A stretch of DNA of 64,000 nucleotides from a virus. The stretch is from IMG/VR virus record IMGVR_UViG_3300044612_002233, positions 1 to 64,000 of that record. One strand, 5' to 3'. A program made the position numbers and the translations under genes. The notes beneath the pieces are model-generated. The model saw only the letters and a list, made by a program, of their open reading frames with translations. It did not search any database and was not told the origin of the DNA. Each line of letters begins with the position of its first letter. The stretch's first letter is position 1. Positions 1-8,039 of this stretch are shown piece by piece.

Positions 1-300
1 CCAAATAAAATAAATAATATAAAAAATGAATTATCTTATTTAAAAGATATTTCTTATAATATTATTAAAAGTTATAATATAGTTAATCTTTATAATGAAT
101 TAAAACAAGTTAATGAGCGATTATGGAATATAGAAGATAATATTAGAATCAAAGAAAATAAACAAGAATTTGATAATGAATTTATAGAATTAGCTAGAAA
201 TGTATACAAAACTAATGATCAACGAGCAAATATAAAAAAACTTATAAATGAAATATCGGATTCAGAGATCGTAGAAGAAAAATCCTATGAAAAATATTGA
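1..300 (+). CDS. DUF6165-like protein, C-terminal fragment (cut by window edge)
   Basis: The first frame is open from base 1 to a TGA at 298-300, giving the last 99 residues of a protein whose start lies outside the window. The tail contains LWNIEDNIR, FIELARNVYKTNDQR and IVEEKSYEKY. These fit, from memory, the conserved C-terminus of DUF6165 proteins, which sit in lipopolysaccharide and glycan gene clusters and have no established reaction. It overlaps the next gene by 14 bases, so the two are probably co-translated. The glycan-gene neighbours agree with the family. A search of the 99 residues against DUF6165 would settle it. Confidence 0.7.
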   Translation, partial: PNKINNIKNELSYLKDISYNIIKSYNIVNLYNELKQVNERLWNIEDNIRIKENKQEFDNEFIELARNVYKTNDQRANIKKLINEISDSEIVEEKSYEKY

Positions 301-1075
301 TTATATAGAATTAAATAAATTATCTCATCTTCATGATGAACAAAATATCTTTTTTTGTAAGACAGATTATATCTTAGAAGATTTTGAAACAATACGAAAC
401 GTAAATCATCCGGTCACTTTAATTACGGGAAACTCTGATTATGCAATTACAGATGATATAGTTTCTTTGGCTCCTAAGAATATCATTGATTGGTATGCAC
501 AGAACGCAGTTTCCAAGTCTAAAATTCTACATCCTCTACCAATAGGATTAGAAAATAAACTACCATCAGTTAGACAAGGACATGGTATAGGATATTTTGA
601 CAGAGCATCAGAGAAGGAGAATCTGCTAAATGAAAATAATATATCTAATTTAGATAGTAAATTTATTTATGCTAATTTTAATGTTAATACCAATTATAGT
701 CATAGATCAATAGTTAAACAATATTGTATACAATCGTCTTTTATTAATTGGCAAGAACCTAATTTAACTCTGTCAGATTTTTTTAATACAATACGAGATT
801 ATAAGATGGTAGTTTGTCCAGCAGGAAATGGTATAGATACACACAGATTATGGGAAGTTTTATACAGTAATAGGGTGCCAATTACCCTAGTTACTGGAGA
901 CTTTAAGATATATGAACTATATAAAAAATTACCAATAATTCTATTAAATCATATTGATCAATTGCTTGATAAAAATTTTATAACACAAGAATATAATAGG
1001 TGTTTGTCTCAGAACTGGGATAAATCATTATTAGATGTAAACTCATGGATTAAAATTATTCAAAATAAAGACTAA
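287..1075 (+). CDS. Exostosin-like glycosyltransferase (putative)
   Basis: This 262-residue protein resembles the nucleotide-sugar-binding half of exostosin-like (GT47-type) transferases. The best landmarks are PLPIGLEN near residue 85 and, near residues 178-200, VVCPAGNGIDTHRLWEVLYSNRVP split around the DTHRLWE core. In those families the HR-WE segment followed by a short loop and P(I/V) lines the donor site. There is no signal peptide or membrane segment, so it should be cytoplasmic. It starts inside the end of the DUF6165-like gene and is followed after 4 bases by an RmlD-like gene. The sugar and acceptor cannot be read from the sequence. Confidence 0.6.
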   Translation: MKNIDYIELNKLSHLHDEQNIFFCKTDYILEDFETIRNVNHPVTLITGNSDYAITDDIVSLAPKNIIDWYAQNAVSKSKILHPLPIGLENKLPSVRQGHGIGYFDRASEKENLLNENNISNLDSKFIYANFNVNTNYSHRSIVKQYCIQSSFINWQEPNLTLSDFFNTIRDYKMVVCPAGNGIDTHRLWEVLYSNRVPITLVTGDFKIYELYKKLPIILLNHIDQLLDKNFITQEYNRCLSQNWDKSLLDVNSWIKIIQNKD

Positions 1076-1079
1076 CATT

Positions 1080-1925
1080 ATGAGTAAAAATATATTAATA
1101 TTAGGTAATGGGTTTATTGGTAAGAACCTATACGCATATTTTGTTTCTAAATATAATACAACTGTTACTAGTAAAAAAGATGTAGATATCACAAAAATCG
1201 AAACTGTTAGAAACTATCTGTCTGATAAAAATTTTGATTATGTTATTTACTCTATCGGAATAAAAGATATTGCTGAATGTGAGAAATATCCAGATAAAGC
1301 ATATGCTATTAACTCTAACGGTGTTGCTAATGTTATCAAATCTCTAAATAAAGATACCAAATTTATTTATATATCTACAGACTATGTATTTGATGGTAAC
1401 GCAGGAGGATATTCAGAAAACTCTGTATCTCTACCGTCAACCACTTACGGACAATCCAAACTAATAGGAGAACAACACTCACTCCAGCACAATAACTCTA
1501 TTGTTGTTAGAACATCCGGAGTATATGGAGAAAATTGTCTTTGGCTTAAAAACTTATTAATTTCTTTGTCAGAGAAGAAAGAAACTGTATGTTTTTCTGA
1601 TGTATATAATACTCCAACATATGCTATCAATTTAGCAGAAATGATTGACGATATTATTAATATTAATTTTGTAGGAGTTATCCATTTAAGCGGGAATACA
1701 AGAAATAATAGATATGAACTATACTCATCTGTGGCTACTATATTTGAGAGGGATCTTTCTCTTTTGTCTAGCGGACTATCAGACGGAAAATTTCCTAAAG
1801 ATATTTCATTAAATAATAATTTGTATAAACAAATAACTAAAAAAATACCAGATTCTGTAACTAGCGGACTAACAAGACTAAAAAATGAACATCAATATAT
1901 TGATCCCGTCAACTTCATCAATTAA
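1080..1925 (+). CDS. rmlD: RmlD-like dTDP-4-dehydrorhamnose reductase / extended SDR
   Basis: The 281-residue protein has the Rossmann glycine motif GNGFIG at residues 9-14, ISTDYVFDG near 98-106 and the catalytic YGQSK near 123-127. This is the standard signature of RmlD-type reductases, which make the last step of dTDP-L-rhamnose (or a related deoxysugar) using NADPH. Its length is close to the usual 280-300 residues. An RmlC-like epimerase lies in the same cluster at 4783, so at least half of a rhamnose pathway is present; RmlA and RmlB are not in the window. Its end overlaps the next gene by 41 bases. A different deoxysugar product is possible. Confidence 0.85.
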   Translation: MSKNILILGNGFIGKNLYAYFVSKYNTTVTSKKDVDITKIETVRNYLSDKNFDYVIYSIGIKDIAECEKYPDKAYAINSNGVANVIKSLNKDTKFIYISTDYVFDGNAGGYSENSVSLPSTTYGQSKLIGEQHSLQHNNSIVVRTSGVYGENCLWLKNLLISLSEKKETVCFSDVYNTPTYAINLAEMIDDIININFVGVIHLSGNTRNNRYELYSSVATIFERDLSLLSSGLSDGKFPKDISLNNNLYKQITKKIPDSVTSGLTRLKNEHQYIDPVNFIN

Positions 1926-2778
1926 TACTATTAATAATGGAGCAAATGTTCAAGGGGATGAACTAGTTGCTCGATCCTGGGCAAAATATCTACAAAAAGA
2001 TACAAGAGTTTCTAATGTAGATATTAATGGATTTGGCATATATGATATTTCTATATCCTTTAGTCCATTAGTAAACCAACAAATGACAGGATATAAAGTA
2101 CTATATCTACAAAATGTTTTTCCAAAACCCGCTTGGCCCGGCACTATTGAAGTTTATCATCAAATAAAAAATAACTATGATGGTTTTATATTTCCGTCTG
2201 AAGGACTAATGAACAACTGTGGCGAAGGGCTTGTGTGTCAATTTGCTGTTGATCCTGATTTATTTTTTCCTAAATCTATAAATGATAATTTATCTCATAA
2301 CTTGTGTTTTGTAGGAAATAATATTAGAGATCAACAAACATCAGAAAAATATTTATTATGTGCTAAAGATAAAGGATTGGCTATATATGGTAATCCAGCA
2401 GGATGGAACTCTCCACTATGTAAAGGAAAGATAAGCATAGATGATGAAGCCACATTATACTCTTCTTCAAAAATATGTTTAAATGCTCATCTTACTGAAC
2501 ACCTAGATTATGGTTCATATAATTTCCGTATATTTAATATTCTAGCATGTAAAGGTTTTATTATTTCTGACAGATCTAAATTCTTAGAAACAGAATTTAA
2601 TGACTGTATGGAATTTACAGACGGAAATGATGATCTTCTTTCAAAGATTGATTATTACTTAAATAATCCAGAAGAGACAAATAAATATAGAGAATATGGC
2701 TATAATTATATTTTATCTAAACATACTTTCAAACACAGAATGTCAGATCTATTAAACTGGCTAGGAACAAAATTATGA
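1885..2778 (+). CDS. CgeB-like glycosyltransferase
   Basis: The 297-residue protein looks like a one-piece CgeB/Glyco_trans_1_2 type GT-B enzyme. An early segment around residue 70 reads YLQNVFPKP, LCFVGNN occurs near residue 145, and the C-terminal part carries NAHLTEHLDYGSYNFRIFNILACKGF near 208-233, where the NxR-xFExxACG-like pattern of this family is recognisable. No membrane segment is evident. The start at 1885 lies inside the RmlD-like gene and is kept because the N-terminus reads as a complete beta strand; a later in-frame start would remove it. The donor and acceptor are unknown. Confidence 0.65.
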   Translation: MNINILIPSTSSINTINNGANVQGDELVARSWAKYLQKDTRVSNVDINGFGIYDISISFSPLVNQQMTGYKVLYLQNVFPKPAWPGTIEVYHQIKNNYDGFIFPSEGLMNNCGEGLVCQFAVDPDLFFPKSINDNLSHNLCFVGNNIRDQQTSEKYLLCAKDKGLAIYGNPAGWNSPLCKGKISIDDEATLYSSSKICLNAHLTEHLDYGSYNFRIFNILACKGFIISDRSKFLETEFNDCMEFTDGNDDLLSKIDYYLNNPEETNKYREYGYNYILSKHTFKHRMSDLLNWLGTKL

Positions 2779-4154
2779 AAATATTATTTGCAAATATACC
2801 AAATGTAAAATATGTTAATGGACAGATCCATACTGGGCCAAATGCAGGATCACGATGGCCTTGGACTAATCCCGGAGGACATTTTCATGGCTATGCACCT
2901 TTCCCATTTTGGCTAGGATATGCTGCAAAATATGTACAACATCATGGTTTTGAAACGTATTTTTATGATGGCGTTGCACTAAAACATGCTGATTTAGAAA
3001 TTACTAAAAAAGTTATTTATGATTTAAAACCAGATATAATTTTTTATGATATATCTACTCCAACTTTTAAACTAAATAACGATATAGCATTATGGTTTAA
3101 ACAAAATATTGGATGTCGAAATGTATATTGTGGACCGCACATGAAAACCTATGCCAATGAATGTATAGAGTTAGATCATGTCGATCATTGTATTGTTGGA
3201 GAATACGACATACCAGCATTAGACATTTGTCAAAAACTAGATAATGCTAAAGATATCTACAGATTTGAACATTTGTCAAATATCGATACTCTGCCCAATG
3301 GAGACAATTTTTTACCATATAGACCATTAGAATATATTCAAAATTATTATGAACCAACTATGAACACTCCAATGATTCAATTAACTGTGAGTGCTTCTCG
3401 TGGATGTCCATTTAAATGTACATATTGTCAATGGCCAAATGTTATAAATAATGGTAAATACAGAGCAAGATCAGCAGAAATGGTTGTTGATGAAATCCAA
3501 CAAATGAAAAATATTTTAGGAGATAATCTAAGAAGTATACTTTTTGATGATGATACATGGAATCTTGGACACAACAGAATATCCAAAATTTGTGATGGAT
3601 TAAAGAATTTTAATATGCCGTGGACAATGATGGGTAGAATAGATACGAGTAAACCAGAGCTATATGATAAAATGGTGGATTCTGGTTGTGTTGGTATGAG
3701 ATTTGGTATTGAAACATTTAATCAGGAACTATCTGATAATGTTAAAAAACATATGAATACTAAAACTGCTTATGATAATCTAAAATATTTAGTTACTAGA
3801 TTTTCAAATATGGAATTTCATTTTACTACCATGAAAAATTTTCCAGGAGAAAAAGCAGGATCATGGGCAAAAGATCAAGAAATACTCCAAGATCTTCAAC
3901 GAATTGGTAGACAAAATAATAATACTGTTCATTGGCAAATTAGTGATTGCATACCCTTCCCTGGAACAGAATTATGGGAGGAACTAGTAGAACTCGGACA
4001 CGGAGATACTCTTAAAGACTTTAGTTTATATGATGGTAGTCCAGAGCATAATGGAGCATTAGAAAAAACTGTAGGCTGGCTAGGAGAAAATTACAAACCT
4101 AAATATTCAGAATACTCTAAGGATGGAAGTCCAACAAACTTTCCAGAACATTAA
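2775..4154 (+). CDS. Radical SAM protein with N-terminal B12-binding-like domain
   Basis: At 459 residues this has the layout of BchE/MiaB-like B12-binding radical SAM enzymes. Residues 1-170 form an alternating alpha/beta region, with a CGPHMKTY segment near 119-126 and IVGEYD near 140-145. The iron-sulfur motif CPFKCTYC follows, giving C211, C215 and C218, and then LFDDDTW and GMRFGIETFNQE typical of the SAM barrel. Such enzymes methylate or rearrange unreactive carbons. In this position a glycan- or lipid-modifying role is likely but not shown. The ATG overlaps the preceding stop (ATGA), so translation is coupled. I saw no clear DxHxxG cobalamin motif, so cobalamin binding is uncertain. 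Confidence 0.8.
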   Translation: MKILFANIPNVKYVNGQIHTGPNAGSRWPWTNPGGHFHGYAPFPFWLGYAAKYVQHHGFETYFYDGVALKHADLEITKKVIYDLKPDIIFYDISTPTFKLNNDIALWFKQNIGCRNVYCGPHMKTYANECIELDHVDHCIVGEYDIPALDICQKLDNAKDIYRFEHLSNIDTLPNGDNFLPYRPLEYIQNYYEPTMNTPMIQLTVSASRGCPFKCTYCQWPNVINNGKYRARSAEMVVDEIQQMKNILGDNLRSILFDDDTWNLGHNRISKICDGLKNFNMPWTMMGRIDTSKPELYDKMVDSGCVGMRFGIETFNQELSDNVKKHMNTKTAYDNLKYLVTRFSNMEFHFTTMKNFPGEKAGSWAKDQEILQDLQRIGRQNNNTVHWQISDCIPFPGTELWEELVELGHGDTLKDFSLYDGSPEHNGALEKTVGWLGENYKPKYSEYSKDGSPTNFPEH

Positions 4155-4156
4155 TC

Positions 4157-4786
4157 ATGAAAGGTCAAATAAATCTTGATACAAAATTAGGTCAGCATAT
4201 ATATAACATTATTAAAAATTATGATATTAAAACTATATTAGACATAGGAACATGGAATGGATACGGCAGTACAATGTGTTGCTTACAGTCTATCATAGAT
4301 AACAATAAAAATTGTAACTTCATTTCAATAGAAGCTAACCATAAACAATTCTTGGAAGCACAAGTAAATCTGAAAAACTATATCAAATATGTTCAATTAT
4401 TTTATGGACGTATAACACATTTAAAGGATTTAGTTTCTTTAAATGATTATGATGAATCTTTTTTTACCTTATTCAGTAAAAATCTTCAAGAACAATGGTA
4501 TCAAGTAGACGTAAACCAGCACACCACTGCTCCATATATATATGATACAATTATTTCTATAATGAATAATCATATAAATTTACTAATATCAGATGGTGGA
4601 GAATATTGTTCACATGGAGAATTTAATAAATTAAAAGATATTGTTGATTTTATTATTTTAGATGACACTAATACTATTAAAAACTATAACACAGCAGAAA
4701 TAATTAGAAAATCTCCAGATCAATACGAAATATTAGCAGATGATACTAATGAGAGAAATGGTTTTATGGTGTGTAGAAAAAAATGA
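4157..4786 (+). CDS. Class I SAM-dependent methyltransferase-like protein
   Basis: The 209-residue protein starts its fold with ILDIGTWNGYGST near residues 30-42, a motif I glycine loop, followed by FISIEAN near 55-61, an acidic motif II. LLISDGGEY near 141-149 sits where motif IV would be, and IILDDT near 166-171 follows. These fit an FkbM- or TylF-like sugar O-methyltransferase. It starts 2 bases after the radical SAM gene and overlaps the RmlC-like gene by 4 bases. A role in methylating a surface sugar is inferred from the cluster only. Confidence 0.6.
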   Translation: MKGQINLDTKLGQHIYNIIKNYDIKTILDIGTWNGYGSTMCCLQSIIDNNKNCNFISIEANHKQFLEAQVNLKNYIKYVQLFYGRITHLKDLVSLNDYDESFFTLFSKNLQEQWYQVDVNQHTTAPYIYDTIISIMNNHINLLISDGGEYCSHGEFNKLKDIVDFIILDDTNTIKNYNTAEIIRKSPDQYEILADDTNERNGFMVCRKK

Positions 4787-5307
4787 ATCATACATTTATT
4801 TATAATAAATTAATTTCTGATATAATTTTAATTAAAACTCAAATTTATGAAGATAATCGAGGTACTCTTTATGAAACTTATAATAAAGAGTTATTTACTA
4901 AAAATGGTATACCAGAGATAGTACAAGAAAAATGTTCACGTTCCGAACATAGAGTACTAAGAGGATTACACTATCAAAAAGATCCTTACGGACAAGGCAA
5001 AATAATTAGATGTAATAGAGGTAAAATTTTTGATGTTGCCGTTGATATTAGAGAAAATTCAACAACATATAAACAATGGGTTTCATATGAATTATCAGAA
5101 TCTAATAAAGATATGGTATATATACCACCAGGATTTGCTCATGGAATATTAGTGTTAAGCGAGGATGGTGCAGACTTTAGCTACTTTACAACAGAAAAAC
5201 ACTATCCAGAATATGAAACGGTAATAAAATATGATGATCCAACAATAAATATAGATTGGCCAATTAAAGATGTAATTCTATCAAATAAGGACAAAGGAAA
5301 CAAATGA
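4783..5307 (+). CDS. rmlC: dTDP-4-dehydrorhamnose 3,5-epimerase-like (RmlC)
   Basis: The 174-residue cupin protein has the RmlC hallmarks: LRGLHYQ near residues 59-65 with the catalytic His, VDIRENSTTY in the middle, and IPPGFAHG near 116-123. RmlC epimerises C3 and C5 of dTDP-4-keto-6-deoxyglucose on the way to L-rhamnose. Length matches the usual 175-190 residues. It overlaps its neighbours on both sides by 4 bases, so it is in the same operon as the RmlD-like gene. A relative acting on another deoxysugar is possible. Confidence 0.88.
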   Translation: MNHTFIYNKLISDIILIKTQIYEDNRGTLYETYNKELFTKNGIPEIVQEKCSRSEHRVLRGLHYQKDPYGQGKIIRCNRGKIFDVAVDIRENSTTYKQWVSYELSESNKDMVYIPPGFAHGILVLSEDGADFSYFTTEKHYPEYETVIKYDDPTINIDWPIKDVILSNKDKGNK

Positions 5308-6041
5308 AAAATTATAGATGTTCTTCTTTTTGTTCTTTATATAAAGGAGAAAAATTTGTTCAAGGATATATAGAAGACATGTTGAAACAGTCTATTTTTA
5401 ATGATATTGAATTTATCTTTTTAGACTGTGCTTCTCCAGAAAATGAAAAAGACTTTATTTTACCATTAACTGAAGAATATTCAAATATAAAGTATCATAG
5501 ACTAGATAGCGATCCTGGTTTATATGCAGCATGGAATATGGCTATTAAAATGTGCTCATCAAATTTAATAGGAAACTGGAATATTGACGATAGAAAAAAT
5601 ATAAATAGTTTTGAAATACTGGTTAAGTGTTTTGATAGAGATCCAGATTTAGACGTAGCATACGGACTAACATACGTATCAACAATCGCTAATGAAAAAT
5701 ATGAAAATAATGATTACTCTAATTTTTATCCGTGCTTACCTCATTCGTTAAAAAACTTATTAATGAATAACAGTCCTCATTGTATGCCGTTATGGAAAAA
5801 GAATTTACATGATAGATTTGGATACTTTGACGAATCGTATAAGACGGCTTCTGATGGAGATATGTGGTTGCGTTCCTGCGTCGGAGGTGCTAAGATACAG
5901 TTGGTCAATCACCCTGTTGGCTTGTACTACCACAACCCAAAGGGTAGATCGACTGATCAAAAAACGTTGTTGGAGATGGTTGCTGAAGTTCAGCAAATGA
6001 GAAAAAAATACATACACTATTTGGAGAATGACAATGGATAG
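5304..6041 (+). CDS. Family 2 glycosyltransferase
   Basis: The 245-residue protein is a short GT-A enzyme. It has an N-terminal CSLYKGEKF segment, IFLDCASPEN near residues 38-47, and DPGLYAAWNMAI near 72-83, a pattern common in family 2 enzymes using nucleotide-hexose donors. WNIDD near 92-96 sits at the DxD-like metal site and SDGDMWLR near 183-190 resembles the acceptor-side acidic motif. No membrane anchor is visible. Donor unknown. It overlaps both the upstream RmlC-like gene and the downstream small membrane protein gene. Confidence 0.8.
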   Translation: MKNYRCSSFCSLYKGEKFVQGYIEDMLKQSIFNDIEFIFLDCASPENEKDFILPLTEEYSNIKYHRLDSDPGLYAAWNMAIKMCSSNLIGNWNIDDRKNINSFEILVKCFDRDPDLDVAYGLTYVSTIANEKYENNDYSNFYPCLPHSLKNLLMNNSPHCMPLWKKNLHDRFGYFDESYKTASDGDMWLRSCVGGAKIQLVNHPVGLYYHNPKGRSTDQKTLLEMVAEVQQMRKKYIHYLENDNG

Positions 6042-6177
6042 TTTTATTATTTTGTGTTTGGCAATATCCCTAATTGGCGGAATAATTTCTGGGATCAAAG
6101 AAATGACAGATAGATCAGGCTATTCTGTTAAATCATCAAAAAATATATTTACATTTCTGTTTTGCGATAAATATTAA
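6034..6177 (+). CDS. Small membrane protein (47 residues)
   Basis: A 47-residue ORF starts at an ATG overlapping the end of the GT2 gene by 8 bases and ends in a TAA that shares its last A with the ATG of the next gene (TAATG). This tight double coupling is the main argument that it is real. Residues 4-20 form one hydrophobic helix (FIILCLAISLIGGIISG), followed by a short basic, polar tail. The function is unknown. Confidence 0.6.
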   Translation: MDSFIILCLAISLIGGIISGIKEMTDRSGYSVKSSKNIFTFLFCDKY

Positions 6178-6707
6178 TGGAAAGACTAAAAAATCAAAGA
6201 GTATATCTTGCTGGAGCAATGGATAGGGTTCCAGATAGAGGTTCAACATGGAGAGATAATATTACTCCATTTCTTAATGAGCTTGGTATAGTAGTGTTTA
6301 ATCCTATTAGTAAACCAACAGATATAGGATTAGAAGATAAAGACACTCATGCTATAAAAACCAAGCTGAAAGAAAAAGCACGATACGACGAATTAACTGC
6401 CATGATGAAAACTATTCGTTCTGTTGACTTGAGGCTTGTTGATATTAGTGATTTTTTGATAGTTAATTTAGACCTTAATACTCATCCGTGTGGAACTCTT
6501 GAAGAAATTTTCTGGGCTAATCGTCAAAAAAAACCAATAATTATTCATATGGTTCAAGGAAAGAATCATACGCCAGATTGGTTATTTGGAACAATACCTC
6601 ACCAGATGATATTCTCTACATGGGATGAAATTAAAAGTTATTTACAACACATTAATACTTCTGAAAATATAGATTCTCATAAAAGATGGTATTTCTTTTC
6701 GGTGTAA
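6177..6707 (+). CDS. Nucleoside 2-deoxyribosyltransferase-like protein
   Basis: The 176-residue protein begins with RVYLAGAMD near residues 8-16, followed by a conserved Trp-Arg (STWRD) and later DFLIVNLD and CGTLEEIFWANRQKKPIII. This is the pattern of the nucleoside 2-deoxyribosyltransferase-like fold, with the acidic EE in the position of the catalytic Glu. These proteins move deoxyribose between bases or hydrolyse nucleotides. A GMP reductase lies just downstream, so a purine-salvage role is plausible. A related non-enzymatic nucleotide-binding protein cannot be excluded. Confidence 0.65.
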   Translation: MERLKNQRVYLAGAMDRVPDRGSTWRDNITPFLNELGIVVFNPISKPTDIGLEDKDTHAIKTKLKEKARYDELTAMMKTIRSVDLRLVDISDFLIVNLDLNTHPCGTLEEIFWANRQKKPIIIHMVQGKNHTPDWLFGTIPHQMIFSTWDEIKSYLQHINTSENIDSHKRWYFFSV

Positions 6708-6708
6708 A

Positions 6709-6912
6709 ATGCCCAAATATTATGTTAAATCTGGTCAAATAAAATTTATTGTAGATTGCACCGATCATATATGCGCTATATTAGCAGCGTTATCTCACTA
6801 TAAGGGAAAAGGTATTGTGACTGGGCCAAAAATTTGTGTTAGTGAACAAGGATTTGAAGATTTTAAAAAATGGAAATGCTATGATACTGATAAGTATCTA
6901 AAGGGAATATAA
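6709..6912 (+). CDS. Small protein of unknown function (67 residues)
   Basis: This 67-residue ORF starts one base after the previous stop and its TAA shares its last A with the ATG of the GMP reductase gene. It has the look of a conserved soluble protein, with VKSGQIKFIVDC, a helix containing AALSHYKGKG, and GPKICVSEQGFEDF. I do not recognise a family with certainty. The tight packing between two nucleotide-salvage genes suggests co-expression but not a function. Confidence 0.6.
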   Translation: MPKYYVKSGQIKFIVDCTDHICAILAALSHYKGKGIVTGPKICVSEQGFEDFKKWKCYDTDKYLKGI

Positions 6913-8039
6913 TGCAAAAAATTATAAATGAAATTAAATTAGATTTTGATGATGTTCTAATCAGACCTAAAAGATCAACACTCAATAGTCGATCAGAAGT
7001 TTGTATTCAAAGAGAATTTAAGTTCAAATATTCTCCACGAAAATTACTAGCAGTTCCCGTCATGGTTGCGAATATGGATACTGTTGGAACTTTTGAGATG
7101 GCAAAATCATTAGGAAAAAATCAAGCCATAGTATGTTTGCACAAACACTATAAGATTAATGAATATGTTGCTTTCTATACTGATCCTAGTATTTTAAATA
7201 AAAATCTTGCATTTTATTCTATTGGAACTAGCCAAAAAGACACAGAAAAACTAATTGAAGTATTCAATCAAATTAAAAAATTTAATTACCCTACCCCTAA
7301 TATCTGCTTAGATGTTGCAAATGGGTATACAGAACAGTTTGTTAAAATTGCTCGTAAAATAAGAAATTTATATCCAGAATCAGTTATCATGGCCGGTAAT
7401 GTTGTAACCCCAGAAATGACAGAAGAATTAATCATTCATGGTCAGGTTGACATAGTAAAGGTTGGTATAGGATCGGGCAGTGTTTGTACTACTCGTTTAA
7501 AAACTGGCGTAGGATACCCTCAGTTGAGTGCGGTGATGGAATGTACGGACGCTGCTCATGGCCTTGGTGGACACGTTTGCTCAGACGGTGGGTGTAAAGT
7601 GGTGGGGGATGTTTGCAAAGCATTTGGTGCAAATAGTGATTTTGTTATGTTAGGAAGCATATTTGCTGGCACAGACGAGTGTGAAGGAGAATGGAAATAC
7701 GAATATTTAATTGAGGCAGGATCATCTGCTCCTGGATTTTGGCAGCCAATAGATCCAGAAAATAATAGCATAAAAAGAAAAATATCTTTGCAATACTATG
7801 GAATGAGTAGTTCCAAAGCTATGGATAAGCACCATAATGGCGTTGCAGATTATAGAACAGCAGAAGGTAAGTGCGTTACTGTTCCATATAAAGGAATAGC
7901 AGAAGAAGTACTTCAAGATATTTATGGAGGAATACGAAGTGCTTGTACTTACATAGGCGCTAGTAAAATAAAAGATTTTGGCAAAAAAACAACATTTATA
8001 CAAGTCAACAATACCCATAATAAGATATATGAAAAATGA
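6912..8039 (+). CDS. guaC: GMP reductase (IMPDH/GMPR family)
   Basis: The 375-residue protein matches the catalytic barrel of the IMPDH/GMP reductase family. It has LDFDDVLIRPKRSTLNSRSEV near the N-terminus (split around DDVLIRPK), GIGSGSVCTTR with the catalytic Cys, GVGYPQLSAVMEC, CSDGGC and, near the C-terminus, YYGMSS, VPYKG and GGIRSACTYIGA. The absence of a CBS domain insertion and the match to animal-type GMP reductase loops favour GMP reductase over IMP dehydrogenase. The enzyme converts GMP to IMP and ammonia with NADPH. It overlaps the next gene by 4 bases. Confidence 0.88.
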   Translation: MQKIINEIKLDFDDVLIRPKRSTLNSRSEVCIQREFKFKYSPRKLLAVPVMVANMDTVGTFEMAKSLGKNQAIVCLHKHYKINEYVAFYTDPSILNKNLAFYSIGTSQKDTEKLIEVFNQIKKFNYPTPNICLDVANGYTEQFVKIARKIRNLYPESVIMAGNVVTPEMTEELIIHGQVDIVKVGIGSGSVCTTRLKTGVGYPQLSAVMECTDAAHGLGGHVCSDGGCKVVGDVCKAFGANSDFVMLGSIFAGTDECEGEWKYEYLIEAGSSAPGFWQPIDPENNSIKRKISLQYYGMSSSKAMDKHHNGVADYRTAEGKCVTVPYKGIAEEVLQDIYGGIRSACTYIGASKIKDFGKKTTFIQVNNTHNKIYEK

